Notes: a model not told the origin generated them from the letters alone. DNA of 64,000 nucleotides from Kitasatospora azatica KCTC 9699 (GCF_000744785.1 NZ_JQMO01000003.1:1984001-2048000), one strand, 5' to 3'. Shown: positions 1 through 9,095, counted from the first letter of the stretch. Translations and numbers: made by a program.

Positions 1-1
1 C

Positions 2-529
2 CACGTGCAGTCCGAGGTGCAGGCCTTCCTGGCCGAGACCGACGTGGAGCCGGTCGCGCTGCTGGAGCGGCTGCGCGAGGCGCTGTCCCCCGGCGAGCGG
101 CCGCAGAGCGCCGGCGCGGGCACCCTGCTGGAGGTGGTGCAGACGCCCAACCAGCGGGAGATCCTGGCCCGGCTGACCGCCGTGATGTCGCTGCTCGAGG
201 GCCATGCGGACGTGGTGATGGACGGCGTCGGCCCGTCCGTGGTGCCGAGCGTGGGCGAGATCCGGGAGAAGTTCCAGCGCCGCCGCGACAAGGGCGCGGG
301 GCGCCTGGACCTGATGCTGCGCCGGCTGCTCGGGATGGACGCCAAGCTGCGCCAGTACCAGGACGGCGCGGTCTTCGTGCGCGGTGTGCTGGACCGGATC
401 GGGATGGACGGCTTCAACCTGGTGTGGACCTCGCCGAACACGCTGCCGACCAAGGACGAGATCCACGATCCGGCGGCCTGGGTGGCCCGGGTCGGACGCC
501 AGTCCCAGCCGAAGCCCCCGGAAGGGTGA
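2..529 (+). CDS. Zinc-dependent metalloprotease (DUF2342/zincin_2 family), C-terminal part
   Basis: The frame is open to the left edge, so only the last 175 or so residues are present and the true start lies outside the window. The conserved tail (LTAVMSLLEGHADVVMDGVGP, then a basic REKFQRRRDKGAGRLDLMLRRLLGMDAKLRQYQ helix and a VWTSPNTLPTKDEI end) matches the family once called coenzyme F420 biosynthesis-associated proteins. The family zinc motif HExxH lies just upstream of the first residues seen here, so catalysis cannot be judged. The substrate of this family is not established. It sits ahead of tilS in the same direction, separated by 170 bases. Confidence 0.85.
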   Translation, partial: HVQSEVQAFLAETDVEPVALLERLREALSPGERPQSAGAGTLLEVVQTPNQREILARLTAVMSLLEGHADVVMDGVGPSVVPSVGEIREKFQRRRDKGAGRLDLMLRRLLGMDAKLRQYQDGAVFVRGVLDRIGMDGFNLVWTSPNTLPTKDEIHDPAAWVARVGRQSQPKPPEG

Positions 530-699
530 GGGCGGGGGACGGCGGAACGTTTCTTCATTCACCCGTCCGTGGGACGGTGGTCGTACCGGTGGCGCGGGTG
601 GCCCAGGCGCGGCCGCCGGTCTGAGACGATCTGCCTGCGACGATCTGTGACCGTCCGGTCACCCGGTGATCGCCATCCTGCCAGAGGAGTTGCTCCACC

Positions 700-1845
700 A
701 TGGGCCCACACCCCGCTGTCGCGGCGATACGCCTGGCTGTCCGCCGCGCCCTGCTGGACCTCGCCGCCGAGACCGGCACCACCGCCCTGGTCCCCGCGGC
801 CGCCCGCAGCGCCGTCCGCAGTGCCGCGCCCGTCCCGGTGTCCGCCGGTGCCGCCACCGTGCTGATCGGCAACGCCCGCCGCCACCCCTCCGGCCTGCCG
901 CGCACCCCCGCCGCCCCCGGCTCCCCGCTGGTCCTGGTCGCCGTCAGCGGCGGCGCGGACTCCATGGCCCTGGCCACCGCCACCGCCTTCGAGGCCCCCA
1001 AGCTGGGCCTGCGGGTCGGTGCCGTCACCGTCGACCACGGTCTGCAGGACGGTTCCACCGACCGCGCCCAGCAGGTCGCCGAGCGGCTGCGCGCGCTCGG
1101 CCTCGACCCGGTGGAGGCCGTCAGGGTCCGGGTCGGCCGCCAGGGCGGCCCCGAGGCTGCCGCCCGCGACGCCCGCTACGCCGCGCTGGACGAGGCCGCC
1201 GAGCGCCACCAGGCGATCGCCGTCTTCCTCGGCCACACCCGCGACGACCAGGCCGAGACCGTCCTGCTGGGACTGGCCCGGGGATCGGGCGCGCGCAGCC
1301 TGGCCGGCATGCCCGGCCGCAAGGGCCGCTACCGCCGCCCGCTGCTCGACCTGGATCGCGCCGCCACCCGTCAGGCCTGCGCCGCGCAGTCCATCCCGGT
1401 CTGGGACGACCCGCACAACCTGGATCCCGCCTACACCCGGGCCCGGGTCCGCCACGAGGTGCTGCCGGTGCTGGAGAAGCACCTGGGCGGCGGCGTGGTC
1501 GAAGCCCTGGCCCGCACCGCGCGGCTCTTCCGCGACGACGCCGACGCCCTCGACCAGTGGGCCGAGCGGGCCGAGCTGGACCTGGGCCGCAGTGATCCGC
1601 AGGACAACTCCCGCTCACTGAGCGTCACCGGCCTGGCCGAGCTGCCCTCCGCCGTGCGCCGCCGGGTGCTGCGCCGAGTGGCGCTGCGCACCGGCTGCCC
1701 GGCCGGCGACCTGTTCGCCCGGCACCTGGAATCGGTGGACCTGCTGGTCACCGGCTGGCGCGGCCAGGGACCGCTGCAGCTACCCGGGGGCGTCGAGGTG
1801 ATCCGCCGGTGTGGCAACCTGGTGTTTCGGCGGCAGAACGACTGA
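700..1845 (+). CDS. tilS: tRNA(Ile)-lysidine synthase TilS
   Basis: TilS attaches lysine to C34 of the CAU-anticodon tRNA-Ile in an ATP-dependent reaction, so that the tRNA reads AUA codons. The PP-loop ATP-pyrophosphatase motif SGGADSMAL is at about residues 84-92, followed by the family segment GHTRDDQAETVLLGLARGSGARSLAGM. The 381-residue length fits the high-GC actinobacterial form, which has a short C-terminal region. The ATG at 700 follows a GAGGAG ribosome-binding site. The next gene, hpt, starts 41 bases after the stop, and tilS-hpt-ftsH is a widely conserved order. Confidence 0.96.
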   Translation: MGPHPAVAAIRLAVRRALLDLAAETGTTALVPAAARSAVRSAAPVPVSAGAATVLIGNARRHPSGLPRTPAAPGSPLVLVAVSGGADSMALATATAFEAPKLGLRVGAVTVDHGLQDGSTDRAQQVAERLRALGLDPVEAVRVRVGRQGGPEAAARDARYAALDEAAERHQAIAVFLGHTRDDQAETVLLGLARGSGARSLAGMPGRKGRYRRPLLDLDRAATRQACAAQSIPVWDDPHNLDPAYTRARVRHEVLPVLEKHLGGGVVEALARTARLFRDDADALDQWAERAELDLGRSDPQDNSRSLSVTGLAELPSAVRRRVLRRVALRTGCPAGDLFARHLESVDLLVTGWRGQGPLQLPGGVEVIRRCGNLVFRRQND

Positions 1846-1886
1846 CCGCCGGCACAGGACCACAGACCCTTGAGGACGTACTCCCG

Positions 1887-2441
1887 GTGGACGACAAGGA
1901 CATGGGCGCCGACCTGGCGAAGGTGCTCATCAGCAAGGACGAGATCGACGCCAAGCTCCAGGAGCTGGCCGAGCGGATCGACCGGGACTACGCGGGCAAG
2001 GACCTGCTGATCGTCGGTGTCCTCAAGGGCGCCGTGATGGTGATGGCCGACCTCGCCCGTGCGCTGCACTCGCAGGTGACGATGGACTGGATGGCGGTCT
2101 CCTCCTACGGGATGGGCACCAAGTCCTCCGGTGTGGTGCGGATCCTCAAGGACCTCGACACCGACATCGCCGGCCGTGACGTGCTGATCGTCGAGGACAT
2201 CATCGACTCCGGCCTGACGCTGTCCTGGCTGCTCGGCAACCTGGGCTCGCGCGGCCCGGCCTCGCTCGAGGTGTGCACCCTGCTGCGCAAGCCGGACGCC
2301 GCCAAGGTCGAGATCGACGTCAAGTACGTGGGCTTCGACATCCCCAACGAGTTCGTGGTCGGGTACGGGCTGGACTACGCGGAGAAGCTCCGCAACCTCC
2401 CGTTCATCGGTACGCTCGCCCCACACGTGTACGGCGGCTGA
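1887..2441 (+). CDS. hpt: Hypoxanthine phosphoribosyltransferase
   Basis: Purine salvage enzyme that joins hypoxanthine or guanine to PRPP to make IMP or GMP in the cytoplasm. The PRPP-binding motif is VLIVEDIIDSGLTL, and the type I fold segments SSYGMGTKSSGVVR and VGFDIPNEFVVGYGLDYAEKLRNLPFIG are intact. I chose the GTG at 1887 (184 residues) because a GAGGA ribosome-binding site ends 10 bases before it and the protein then begins VDDKDMGADLAKVL, the usual family start. The frame is open further back to 1809, inside tilS, but that extension has no homology and no ribosome-binding site. Confidence 0.95.
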   Translation: MDDKDMGADLAKVLISKDEIDAKLQELAERIDRDYAGKDLLIVGVLKGAVMVMADLARALHSQVTMDWMAVSSYGMGTKSSGVVRILKDLDTDIAGRDVLIVEDIIDSGLTLSWLLGNLGSRGPASLEVCTLLRKPDAAKVEIDVKYVGFDIPNEFVVGYGLDYAEKLRNLPFIGTLAPHVYGG

Positions 2442-2481
2442 TCCGGAAACGGGTAGTCATGGGCACTTGAGGGAACAGTCT

Positions 2482-2506
2482 GCCGATTCCACCCGTTGGA
2501 GTCGGC
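2482..2506 (+). terminator. Hairpin between hpt and ftsH
   Basis: A 10-base stem (2482-2491 with 2497-2506, one G-U pair) closes a 5-base loop just downstream of hpt. It lacks a T tract, which is usual for terminators in such GC-rich genomes. It would separate hpt transcription from the ftsH promoter region. Confidence 0.5.
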
Positions 2507-2701
2507 GGACCCACAACTCCATAGACCGTAACGTCGCGCTTCCACGGAGCGGGACATCACTGCTGTACGGTCAAATTACCCGCTCTTACGACAATGCCGA
2601 CCCGAGCGGGGTGCAGACGCACACAACCGGATGCGCCGGCGACCGAGAGGCCGCCCGGCCGTTGAGTGGCAGGAGGGACGGGGCTGCAAGGCCCCGCATG
2701 G

Positions 2702-4741
2702 ATGGACGTCAAGCGATACTTCCGCGCGCCGATCGCATGGATCCTCCTGGCAGTCGTCGCCGTCATTGTGCTGATGAACGTCGTTTCGGACTCGAACGGC
2801 TACAAGACGGTGGACACCGGCCAGGTGGTCGCAGCGATCAACAGTGGCCAGGTCAAGCAGGCGCAGCTCACGACCGGCGACTCCCAGACGGTCAAGATCC
2901 AGCTCAAGGACGGCGAGACGCTGCAGGCCGGCAGCTCCGGCAAGGCGCCCTCGGGTACCAAGTTCCAGGCCTCGTACATCGGTGACCAGGGCAAGGAACT
3001 GGCCCAGGCCATGTCCAATGACCCGAAGAAGATGCCGAGCCAGGGCTACACCGTCAGCCCCGAGAAGCAGTCGACCTTCGTCAGCCTGCTGCTCTCGATG
3101 CTGCCGATCGTGATCATCGTGCTGGTCTTCCTGTTCCTGATGAACCAGATGCAGGGTGGCGGCTCCCGGGTCATGCAGTTCGGCAAGTCCAAGGCCAAGC
3201 TGCTCACCAAGGACACCCCGAAGACCACCTTCGCCGATGTGGCCGGTGCGGACGAGGCGGTGGAGGAGCTCCACGAGATCAAGGAGTTCCTGCAGGAGCC
3301 GGCCAAGTTCCAGGCGGTCGGCGCCAAGATCCCCAAGGGCGTGCTGCTCTACGGCCCGCCCGGTACCGGTAAGACCCTGCTGGCGCGTGCCGTCGCGGGT
3401 GAGGCCGGGGTGCCGTTCTACTCGATCTCCGGCTCGGACTTCGTCGAGATGTTCGTCGGTGTCGGTGCCTCCCGGGTCCGTGACCTGTTCGAGCAGGCCA
3501 AGGCGAACGCCCCGGCGATCGTCTTCGTCGACGAGATCGACGCCGTCGGCCGGCACCGTGGCGCGGGCCTCGGCGGTGGCCACGACGAGCGCGAGCAGAC
3601 CCTCAACCAGCTGCTGGTCGAGATGGACGGCTTCGACGTCAAGGGCGGCGTGATCCTGATCGCCGCCACCAACCGCCCGGACATCCTGGACCCGGCGCTG
3701 CTGCGCCCGGGCCGCTTCGACCGGCAGATCGCCGTCGAGCGTCCCGACCTGCAGGGCCGGCTGGACATCCTCAAGGTGCACCAGAAGGGCAAGCCGGTCG
3801 CGCCGGACGTCGACCTCCGGGCCGTCGCCAAGCGCACCCCCGGCTTCACCGGTGCCGACCTGGCGAACGTGCTCAACGAGGCCGCGCTGTTGACCGCCCG
3901 CTCCGACAAGAAGCTGGTCGACAACATCACCCTGGACGAGGCGATCGACCGCGTGGTGGCGGGTCCGCAGAAGCGCACCCGGATCATGTCGGACAAGGAG
4001 AAGAAGATCACCGCGTACCACGAGGGCGGCCACGCCCTGGTCGCGGCGGCCTCTCCGAACGCCGACCCGGTGCACAAGATCACCATCCTGTCCCGCGGCC
4101 GGGCGCTCGGCTACACCATGGTGCTGCCGGACGAGGACAAGTACTCCACCACCCGCAACGAGATGCTCGACCAGCTGGCCTACATGCTGGGCGGCCGCGC
4201 GGCGGAGGAGCTGGTCTTCCACGACCCGACCACCGGCGCCTCGAACGACATCGAGAAGGCCACCGCCACCGCCCGCGCGATGGTGACCCAGTACGGCATG
4301 ACCGAGCGCCTCGGCGCGATCAAGTTCGGCACCGACAACTCCGAGCCGTTCCTCGGCCGTGAGATGGGTCACCAGCGCGACTACTCGGAAGAGGTCGCCG
4401 GGTTGGTGGACGAAGAGGTCAAGAAGCTGATCGAGAACGCCCACAACGAGGCGTGGGAGATCCTGGTCGAGAACCGCGACGTGCTGGACAACCTGGTCCT
4501 GGAGCTCCTCGAGAAGGAGACCCTGAACAAGGAGCAGATCGCCGAGATCTTCGCCCCCGTGGTGAAGCGCCCGGCCCGCCCGGCCTGGACCGGTTCGGCC
4601 CGCCGCACCCCGTCCACCCGCCCGCCGGTCCAGTCCCCCAAGGAGCTGGCCCTCAGCAACGGCGCGGCCGCCTCGGTCGAGGCGACCCAGGTGGACATCG
4701 TGAAGCTCCCCCCGGTGACGGGCGAGTCGACCGAGAACTGA
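2702..4741 (+). CDS. ftsH: ATP-dependent zinc metalloprotease FtsH
   Basis: Membrane-anchored AAA+ protease that unfolds and degrades membrane and short-lived regulatory proteins. Two membrane segments (about residues 7-24 and 124-144) flank an external domain. The AAA module has Walker A GPPGTGKT near residue 218, Walker B IVFVDEIDAVG and second region of homology RPGRFDRQI. The protease zinc site is HEGGH at 440-444. The C-terminal tail of about 50 residues is rich in Ala and Pro. ATG 2702 gives the usual streptomycete N-terminus MDVKRYF. However, the strong AGGAGG at 2671-2676 is 25 bases upstream of it, and an in-frame CTG at 2684 has ideal spacing, so a six-residue longer form is possible. 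Confidence 0.95.
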   Translation: MDVKRYFRAPIAWILLAVVAVIVLMNVVSDSNGYKTVDTGQVVAAINSGQVKQAQLTTGDSQTVKIQLKDGETLQAGSSGKAPSGTKFQASYIGDQGKELAQAMSNDPKKMPSQGYTVSPEKQSTFVSLLLSMLPIVIIVLVFLFLMNQMQGGGSRVMQFGKSKAKLLTKDTPKTTFADVAGADEAVEELHEIKEFLQEPAKFQAVGAKIPKGVLLYGPPGTGKTLLARAVAGEAGVPFYSISGSDFVEMFVGVGASRVRDLFEQAKANAPAIVFVDEIDAVGRHRGAGLGGGHDEREQTLNQLLVEMDGFDVKGGVILIAATNRPDILDPALLRPGRFDRQIAVERPDLQGRLDILKVHQKGKPVAPDVDLRAVAKRTPGFTGADLANVLNEAALLTARSDKKLVDNITLDEAIDRVVAGPQKRTRIMSDKEKKITAYHEGGHALVAAASPNADPVHKITILSRGRALGYTMVLPDEDKYSTTRNEMLDQLAYMLGGRAAEELVFHDPTTGASNDIEKATATARAMVTQYGMTERLGAIKFGTDNSEPFLGREMGHQRDYSEEVAGLVDEEVKKLIENAHNEAWEILVENRDVLDNLVLELLEKETLNKEQIAEIFAPVVKRPARPAWTGSARRTPSTRPPVQSPKELALSNGAAASVEATQVDIVKLPPVTGESTEN

Positions 4742-4757
4742 TCAACCCGTACGGAAT

Positions 4758-4801
4758 GGATGCCGCGTCACCAGGGTTTGTACCCTGGAGGCGCGGCATC
4801 C
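4758..4801 (+). terminator. Two-tier hairpin between ftsH and folE
   Basis: Outer arms 4758-4767 and 4792-4801 are perfectly complementary (10 pairs). Inside, 4771-4776 pairs with 4783-4788 (CCAGGG/CCCTGG) around a 6-base AT-rich loop. It starts 17 bases after the ftsH stop and ends 46 bases before folE. It most likely ends or attenuates ftsH transcription ahead of folE. Confidence 0.65.
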
Positions 4802-4847
4802 GTGCTGCTCGGACCCCCTCACTATCCACTGCAACTGCGAGGCTCGC

Positions 4848-5453
4848 ATGATCGACCCGGTGACGTTCGACAGCCCGCCCGCCATCGGCACCTTCGACCA
4901 GAAGCGGGCCGAGAACGCGATCCGCGAGCTGCTGATCGCGGTTGGCGAGGACCCGGACCGCGAGGGGCTGCTGGACACCCCGGCCCGAGTGGCGCGGTCC
5001 TACCGGGAGATATTCGCCGGGCTGTACCAGCAGCCCGAGGAGGTGCTGACCACCACCTTCGACCTGGGCCACGACGAGATGGTGCTGGTCAAGGACATCG
5101 AGGTGTTCAGCACCTGTGAGCACCACCTGGTGCCGTTCCGTGGTGTGGCGCACGTCGGCTACATCCCGTCCACCAGCGGCAAGATCACCGGCCTGTCCAA
5201 GCTGGCCCGGCTGGTCGACGTCTTCGCCCGCCGCCCCCAGGTGCAGGAGCGCCTGACCAGCCAGGTCGCCGACTCGCTGATGCGGATCCTGGAGCCGCGC
5301 GGGGCGATCGTGGTGATCGAGTGCGAGCACATGTGCATGTCGATGCGCGGGATCCGCAAGCCCGGCGCCAAGACCATCACCTCGGCGGTGCGCGGCCAGC
5401 TGCGCGATCCCGCCACCCGGGCCGAGGCGATGAGCCTCATCATGAGCCGCTGA
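4848..5453 (+). CDS. folE: GTP cyclohydrolase I (FolE)
   Basis: First enzyme of folate synthesis: GTP to 7,8-dihydroneopterin triphosphate, in the cytoplasm. The zinc and catalytic segment FSTCEHHLVPFRGVAHVGYIPSTSGKITGLSKLARLVD and the second cysteine in ECEHMCMSMRGIRKPG are intact, and the 201-residue length is standard. ATG 4848 follows a GAGG. The gene sits directly after ftsH, and the rest of the folate genes lie about 3.6 kb downstream behind two unrelated genes. Confidence 0.97.
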   Translation: MIDPVTFDSPPAIGTFDQKRAENAIRELLIAVGEDPDREGLLDTPARVARSYREIFAGLYQQPEEVLTTTFDLGHDEMVLVKDIEVFSTCEHHLVPFRGVAHVGYIPSTSGKITGLSKLARLVDVFARRPQVQERLTSQVADSLMRILEPRGAIVVIECEHMCMSMRGIRKPGAKTITSAVRGQLRDPATRAEAMSLIMSR

Positions 5454-5480
5454 AGGAGCCGCTGGCCGGTCGGCGGCCCC

Positions 5481-6662
5481 TCAGCCCCGGGGCTCGCGGT
5501 CCGGGGCGGGCTGCAGGTGGTCGCTGATCCACTCGAGGGCGGCGGGGAGTTCTCGGCGCCAGGTCTCGAAGCTGTGGCCGCCGTCGGGCAGGAAGAGCGA
5601 GTCGACCTTGAGGTCCGGGTGGGCCTGGGTGACCGGGGTGACACTTGCGAGGAACTGTTGGGTCGCCGCGTAGTTGTCCTCCGTTCGGGTGCTGACGATC
5701 AGCAACGAGGACTTCGGCACCGGCAGGTTGTGCAGCCGCCAGGCCAGGTCGTAGCTCTGGGCCAGCTGCTGGTTGCCGCCGAACAGGTCGCCGGTGCTCC
5801 AGTCGGTGGCGGCCTGGTAGTCGGCGTGCAGGGCGGCCGCCGAGCCGTAGGAGCCGGGGTCGCGCAGCGCCAGGCGCAGCGCGCAGCTGCCGCCGGTGGA
5901 GTAGCCGAGGACGCCCCAGGAGGCCGCCGAGCGGCTGACCCGGTAGGCGGAGCGCAGGGCGGTCGGCACGTCCTTGGCGAACCAGGTCTCGGTGGCCGGG
6001 CCGCCCGGGACGTCGACGCACTCGGTGTTGCGCGGGGCGGCGACGGTGGGGCGGGCCATCACCAGGACGGTCGGCGCCATCCGGCCGGTGCGCTGCAGGT
6101 CCCAGGCGGTCTGCGGGGTGTGCATCTCGTTCAGCAGGTGCAGCGAGGGGCCGGGGTAGCCGGCCAGGGTGAGCAGTACCGGGAAGCGCTCCCGGGAGTA
6201 CTTCGGATTGAAGTACTCGGGTGGCAGGTAGATGAACATCTGGTCGGACAGGCCGCTCTCCTTGCCGCGCACCTGGATCGAGTCCACCCGCCCGACCTCC
6301 TCCGGTCTGCCCTGCGGCAGGTCGGAGACGGTGTTCAGGCCGCCCTCCTCGGTCGGCCGGACCAGGGCGTCGCCGGTGGGCGGCCCGGCCTTGCCGCCGG
6401 CGCCGGCGGGGCCGAGCGCCAGCTGGCTGCCGTCCGGCTGCAGCAGGTCGTGCCAGGAGGAGTAGAAGCCGTAGGAGTTGTTGACGATCAGCCCGCAGAC
6501 GGCGAGCACGGCCAGCTGAGTCAGGCTCAGCAGGCCGATCCGGCCCAGCACGTGGTGCGGCCGGTGGTGGGCCAGCCGGGGCCAGAACAGGACGGTGGCG
6601 AGCAGGGCCAGCGCGGCGACGGCGGCCACGAGGTACACCAGCGCGCTGCTGGTCAGTTCCAT
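5481..6662 (-). CDS. Membrane-anchored alpha/beta-hydrolase esterase (esterase D / antigen 85-like)
   Basis: The N-terminus has two membrane helices (about residues 5-27 and 40-60), so the catalytic domain probably faces outside. The domain from about residue 130 shows YLPPEYFNPKYSRERFPVLLTLAGYPG and the nucleophile elbow GYSTGGSCAL (G-x-S-x-G), with a late catalytic His in LPDGGHSFETWRRELP. This pattern is shared by the esterase D and mycolyltransferase-like superfamily. No mycolates are made by this type of organism, so an ester hydrolase or cell-envelope acyltransferase role is inferred only. ATG 6662 follows a GGGGGAGG ribosome-binding site. It is convergent with folE. Confidence 0.8.
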   Translation of the reverse strand: MELTSSALVYLVAAVAALALLATVLFWPRLAHHRPHHVLGRIGLLSLTQLAVLAVCGLIVNNSYGFYSSWHDLLQPDGSQLALGPAGAGGKAGPPTGDALVRPTEEGGLNTVSDLPQGRPEEVGRVDSIQVRGKESGLSDQMFIYLPPEYFNPKYSRERFPVLLTLAGYPGPSLHLLNEMHTPQTAWDLQRTGRMAPTVLVMARPTVAAPRNTECVDVPGGPATETWFAKDVPTALRSAYRVSRSAASWGVLGYSTGGSCALRLALRDPGSYGSAAALHADYQAATDWSTGDLFGGNQQLAQSYDLAWRLHNLPVPKSSLLIVSTRTEDNYAATQQFLASVTPVTQAHPDLKVDSLFLPDGGHSFETWRRELPAALEWISDHLQPAPDREPRG

Positions 6663-7103
6663 CCAGAGCCTCCCCCTGGCGGTCGAGCCGGCGGTCGCTG
6701 CGCAAGTTGTCGGGGTGTCAGACGGCGTGCCACACGGGCCGTCACGGGGTTCGGGGCGGCCGCAGCGGGTGCCGCTGACTCATCATCGGATGCGGATCGG
6801 CAGGCGGCCACCGGAGTCGTCTGCGTCCACTGGGGCAACGCCGGGTGAACCGTGAGCGGCACGGGCACGGCACCGGCTGCCGTCCGGCTTCACCCACAGG
6901 AACCAAAGCCCTAGACTTCGGCGTCGCCACCCGCACGGGGGCTCGGATCGCTCCCAGGAACGGACGGTCCAGCGCAGGTGGACCACGGATTACTCGCTCT
7001 TGACGATCTCTTGGTCAAGGGAAGGAAATAGGCATGAAGGTCCATCACGGCTCATCCCCCAGGGTGACCGGGCAGTCGCGCGAAGCCTCTACGCTGAGCT
7101 TCC
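6663..7103. other. Divergent intergenic region upstream of the MprF-like gene
   Basis: 441 bases between divergent genes with no conserved protein. It holds a TAGACT -10-like box at 6912-6917, a perfect CTTGAC/GTCAAG inverted repeat with a 9-base gap at 6999-7019, and a possible 30-codon leader ORF from 7034. A second -10-like TACGCT at 7090-7095 lies 8 bases before the MprF-like ATG. Confidence 0.5.
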
Positions 7104-7126
7104 ATGAGCGTTCCCGTGTCCGCTGA
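7034..7126 (+). CDS. Possible 30-residue leader peptide overlapping the MprF-like start
   Basis: An ATG at 7034 follows a strong ribosome-binding site (AAGGGAAGGAA at 7017-7027, with 6 bases between). It reads MKVHHGSSPRVTGQSREAST and on to a TGA at 7126, inside the next gene and in another frame. I recognise no family. It may be a translated leader that influences expression of the lysyltransferase gene, or a chance frame. The main reason to record it is that its ribosome-binding site is better than that of the downstream gene. Confidence 0.25.
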   Translation: MKVHHGSSPRVTGQSREASTLSFHERSRVR

Positions 7127-8948
7127 GTCGTCCCCGGAGCAGCCCCGACGGCGGGGGCTCCAGACGTTGCGCACCCAAGCCGCCGCCGTCCCGCGGGCCT
7201 GGCTGCCGGGTGCGGTCGGCTATGCCTGCCTACTGATCGGTCTGGTCGACATCCTCAGCGGGGTCTTCCCCAAGCTGCGGCGCACCCGGATGCACAGTTG
7301 GGCCGGCCAGCTCCCCGGCACCACCACCACGCTGGCCACGGCCGGCACCCTGCTGATCGGCATCCTGCTGGTGCTGCTGGCGCACGCGCTGCGCCGGCGC
7401 AAGCGGCGGGCCTGGCGGATGGTCTGCGCGCTGCTGCCGGCCAGTGCGGCGCTGCACGTGCTGCGTTGGCACCAGGTCGGCCCCGCGGTGGTCTCGCTGG
7501 TGCTCTTCGTGGTGATGCTGCTGCACCGCCGTGAGTTCTACGCCAAGGCCGACCCGCGCACCCGCTGGCGGGCGCTGCTCAACCTCGTGGTGATGGGCGC
7601 GATCAGCCTGGGTCTGGGCTTCCTGATCGTCAGCGCGCACCCGGCGCGCGAGATGGGCCGGCCGAGCCTGATCGACCGGCTGCACGAGACGGTCTGGGGC
7701 CTGTTCGGCCTGGACGGCCCGATCACCTACCACCCGGACCGGATCGGCGACGTGGTCGGCTACTCGCTGGCCGGGCTGGGCCTGCTGACCGCCTTCTCCA
7801 CCGCCTACCTGCTGCTGCGCCCGGGCAAGCCGGAGCCGGAGCTGACCGCCGAGGACGAGGCCAAGGTCCGTTCGCTGCTGCAGCGCCACGGTGCCCGCGA
7901 CTCGCTGGGCTACTTCGCGCTGCGCCGGGACAAGAGCGTGCTCTTCTCGCCGACCGGCAAGGCGGCGATCTCCTACCGGGTGGTCTCCGGCGTGATGCTG
8001 GCCTCCGGTGACCCGGTGGGCGACGTCGAGGCCTGGCCCGGCGCGATCAAGGTCTTCATGGCGCACGCCCGCGAGCACGCCTGGGTGCCGGCCGTGATGG
8101 GCTGCAGCGAGGTCGGTGGCGAGGTCTGGACCCGCGAGGCGGGGCTGGACGCGCTGGAGCTGGGCGACGAGGCGATCGTGGACGCGAGCACCTTCTCGCT
8201 GGCCGGCCGGGCGATGCGCAACGTGCGTCAGATGGTCAAGCGGATCGAGCGCAACGGCTACTCCTGCCAGGTCCGCCGGGTGGCGGACCTGACGCTGGAG
8301 GAGAAGCTGCGGATCGCGGACGCCGCCGCCCGCTGGCGCGGCACCGACACCGAGCGCGGCTTCTCGATGGCGCTGGGCCGGTTCGGCGACGCGGGTGACG
8401 ACGACTGCGTGGTGGTCACCGCGCACAGGGCGCCCGAGGAGGGCGACCCGAGCGGCGACGACCTCAAGGCGGTGCTGCACTTCGTGCCGTGGGGGCCGGA
8501 CGGCATCTCGCTGGAGCTGATGCGCCGCGACCGGGCGGCCGACCCGGGCCTGAACGAGCTGCTGATCGTGGCGGCGCTGCAGGAGGTGCCGAACCTCGGG
8601 GTGCGGCGTGTCTCGCTGAACTTCGCGATGTTCCGCTCGGCGCTGGCCCGCGGTGAGCGGATCGGCGCGGGCCCGGTGCTGCGGGCCTGGCGCGGGCTGC
8701 TGGTGTTCCTGTCGCGCTGGTTCCAGATCGAGTCGCTGTACAAGTTCAACGCCAAGTTCCAGCCGGAGTGGGAGCCGCGGTTCCTGGTCTACCCGAGCAC
8801 CCGGGACCTGCCGCGGATCGGCTTCGCGGCGATGCAGGCGGAGGCGTTCATCACCCTGGGGATGCCGCGGTTCGGCCGCAAGAAGCAGCGCCAGGGCCTG
8901 ATGCCGGATCCGGCCGGCGCCCAGGACTCGATCGCCCCGGCGGCCTGA
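7104..8948 (+). CDS. MprF-like membrane protein with phosphatidylglycerol lysyltransferase (DUF2156) domain
   Basis: The N-terminal third contains about six membrane helices separated by basic loops. The C-terminal domain from about residue 250 has the DUF2156 aminoacyl-phosphatidylglycerol synthase features (ISYRVVSGVMLASGDPVGD, RNVRQMVKRIERNGYS, ISLELMRRDRAADPGLNELLIVAALQ, FQIESLYKFNAKFQPEWEPRFLVY). The family transfers an amino acid, usually lysine, from charged tRNA to phosphatidylglycerol, lowering membrane charge and increasing tolerance to cationic peptides. The 614-residue length lacks the lysyl-tRNA synthetase fusion found in mycobacterial LysX. It could also act on another aminoacyl-tRNA. 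Confidence 0.85.
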   Translation: MSVPVSAESSPEQPRRRGLQTLRTQAAAVPRAWLPGAVGYACLLIGLVDILSGVFPKLRRTRMHSWAGQLPGTTTTLATAGTLLIGILLVLLAHALRRRKRRAWRMVCALLPASAALHVLRWHQVGPAVVSLVLFVVMLLHRREFYAKADPRTRWRALLNLVVMGAISLGLGFLIVSAHPAREMGRPSLIDRLHETVWGLFGLDGPITYHPDRIGDVVGYSLAGLGLLTAFSTAYLLLRPGKPEPELTAEDEAKVRSLLQRHGARDSLGYFALRRDKSVLFSPTGKAAISYRVVSGVMLASGDPVGDVEAWPGAIKVFMAHAREHAWVPAVMGCSEVGGEVWTREAGLDALELGDEAIVDASTFSLAGRAMRNVRQMVKRIERNGYSCQVRRVADLTLEEKLRIADAAARWRGTDTERGFSMALGRFGDAGDDDCVVVTAHRAPEEGDPSGDDLKAVLHFVPWGPDGISLELMRRDRAADPGLNELLIVAALQEVPNLGVRRVSLNFAMFRSALARGERIGAGPVLRAWRGLLVFLSRWFQIESLYKFNAKFQPEWEPRFLVYPSTRDLPRIGFAAMQAEAFITLGMPRFGRKKQRQGLMPDPAGAQDSIAPAA

Positions 8949-8965
8949 GCGGCCCCGGACCGAAG

Positions 8966-9010
8966 AGGAGGTCCGGCAGCTCACAAGGGTGCTTTGTGAG
9001 CTGCTCCTCC
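8966..9010 (+). terminator. Strong hairpin after the MprF-like gene
   Basis: A perfect 11-pair stem (8976-8986 with 8994-9004) closes a 7-base loop. Six further pairs (AGGAGG 8966-8971 with TCCTCC 9005-9010) extend it beyond a 4-base bulge. It starts 17 bases after the stop codon and separates this gene from the leaderless folP promoter. Confidence 0.8.
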
Positions 9011-9089
9011 GCTGCGGGCGGATGCCGCCTCGTCCCTCGGCGACCTCCACCCTCCGCTACCTCGCAGCTCGGTCGCTCGCCGGGCGGCC

Positions 9090-9095
9090 GATAAT
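9090..9095 (+). promoter_or_regulatory. -10 box of leaderless folP promoter
   Basis: GATAAT lies six bases before the folP ATG at 9102. There is no ribosome-binding site between them, so transcription probably starts at the A of the ATG. Confidence 0.6.
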
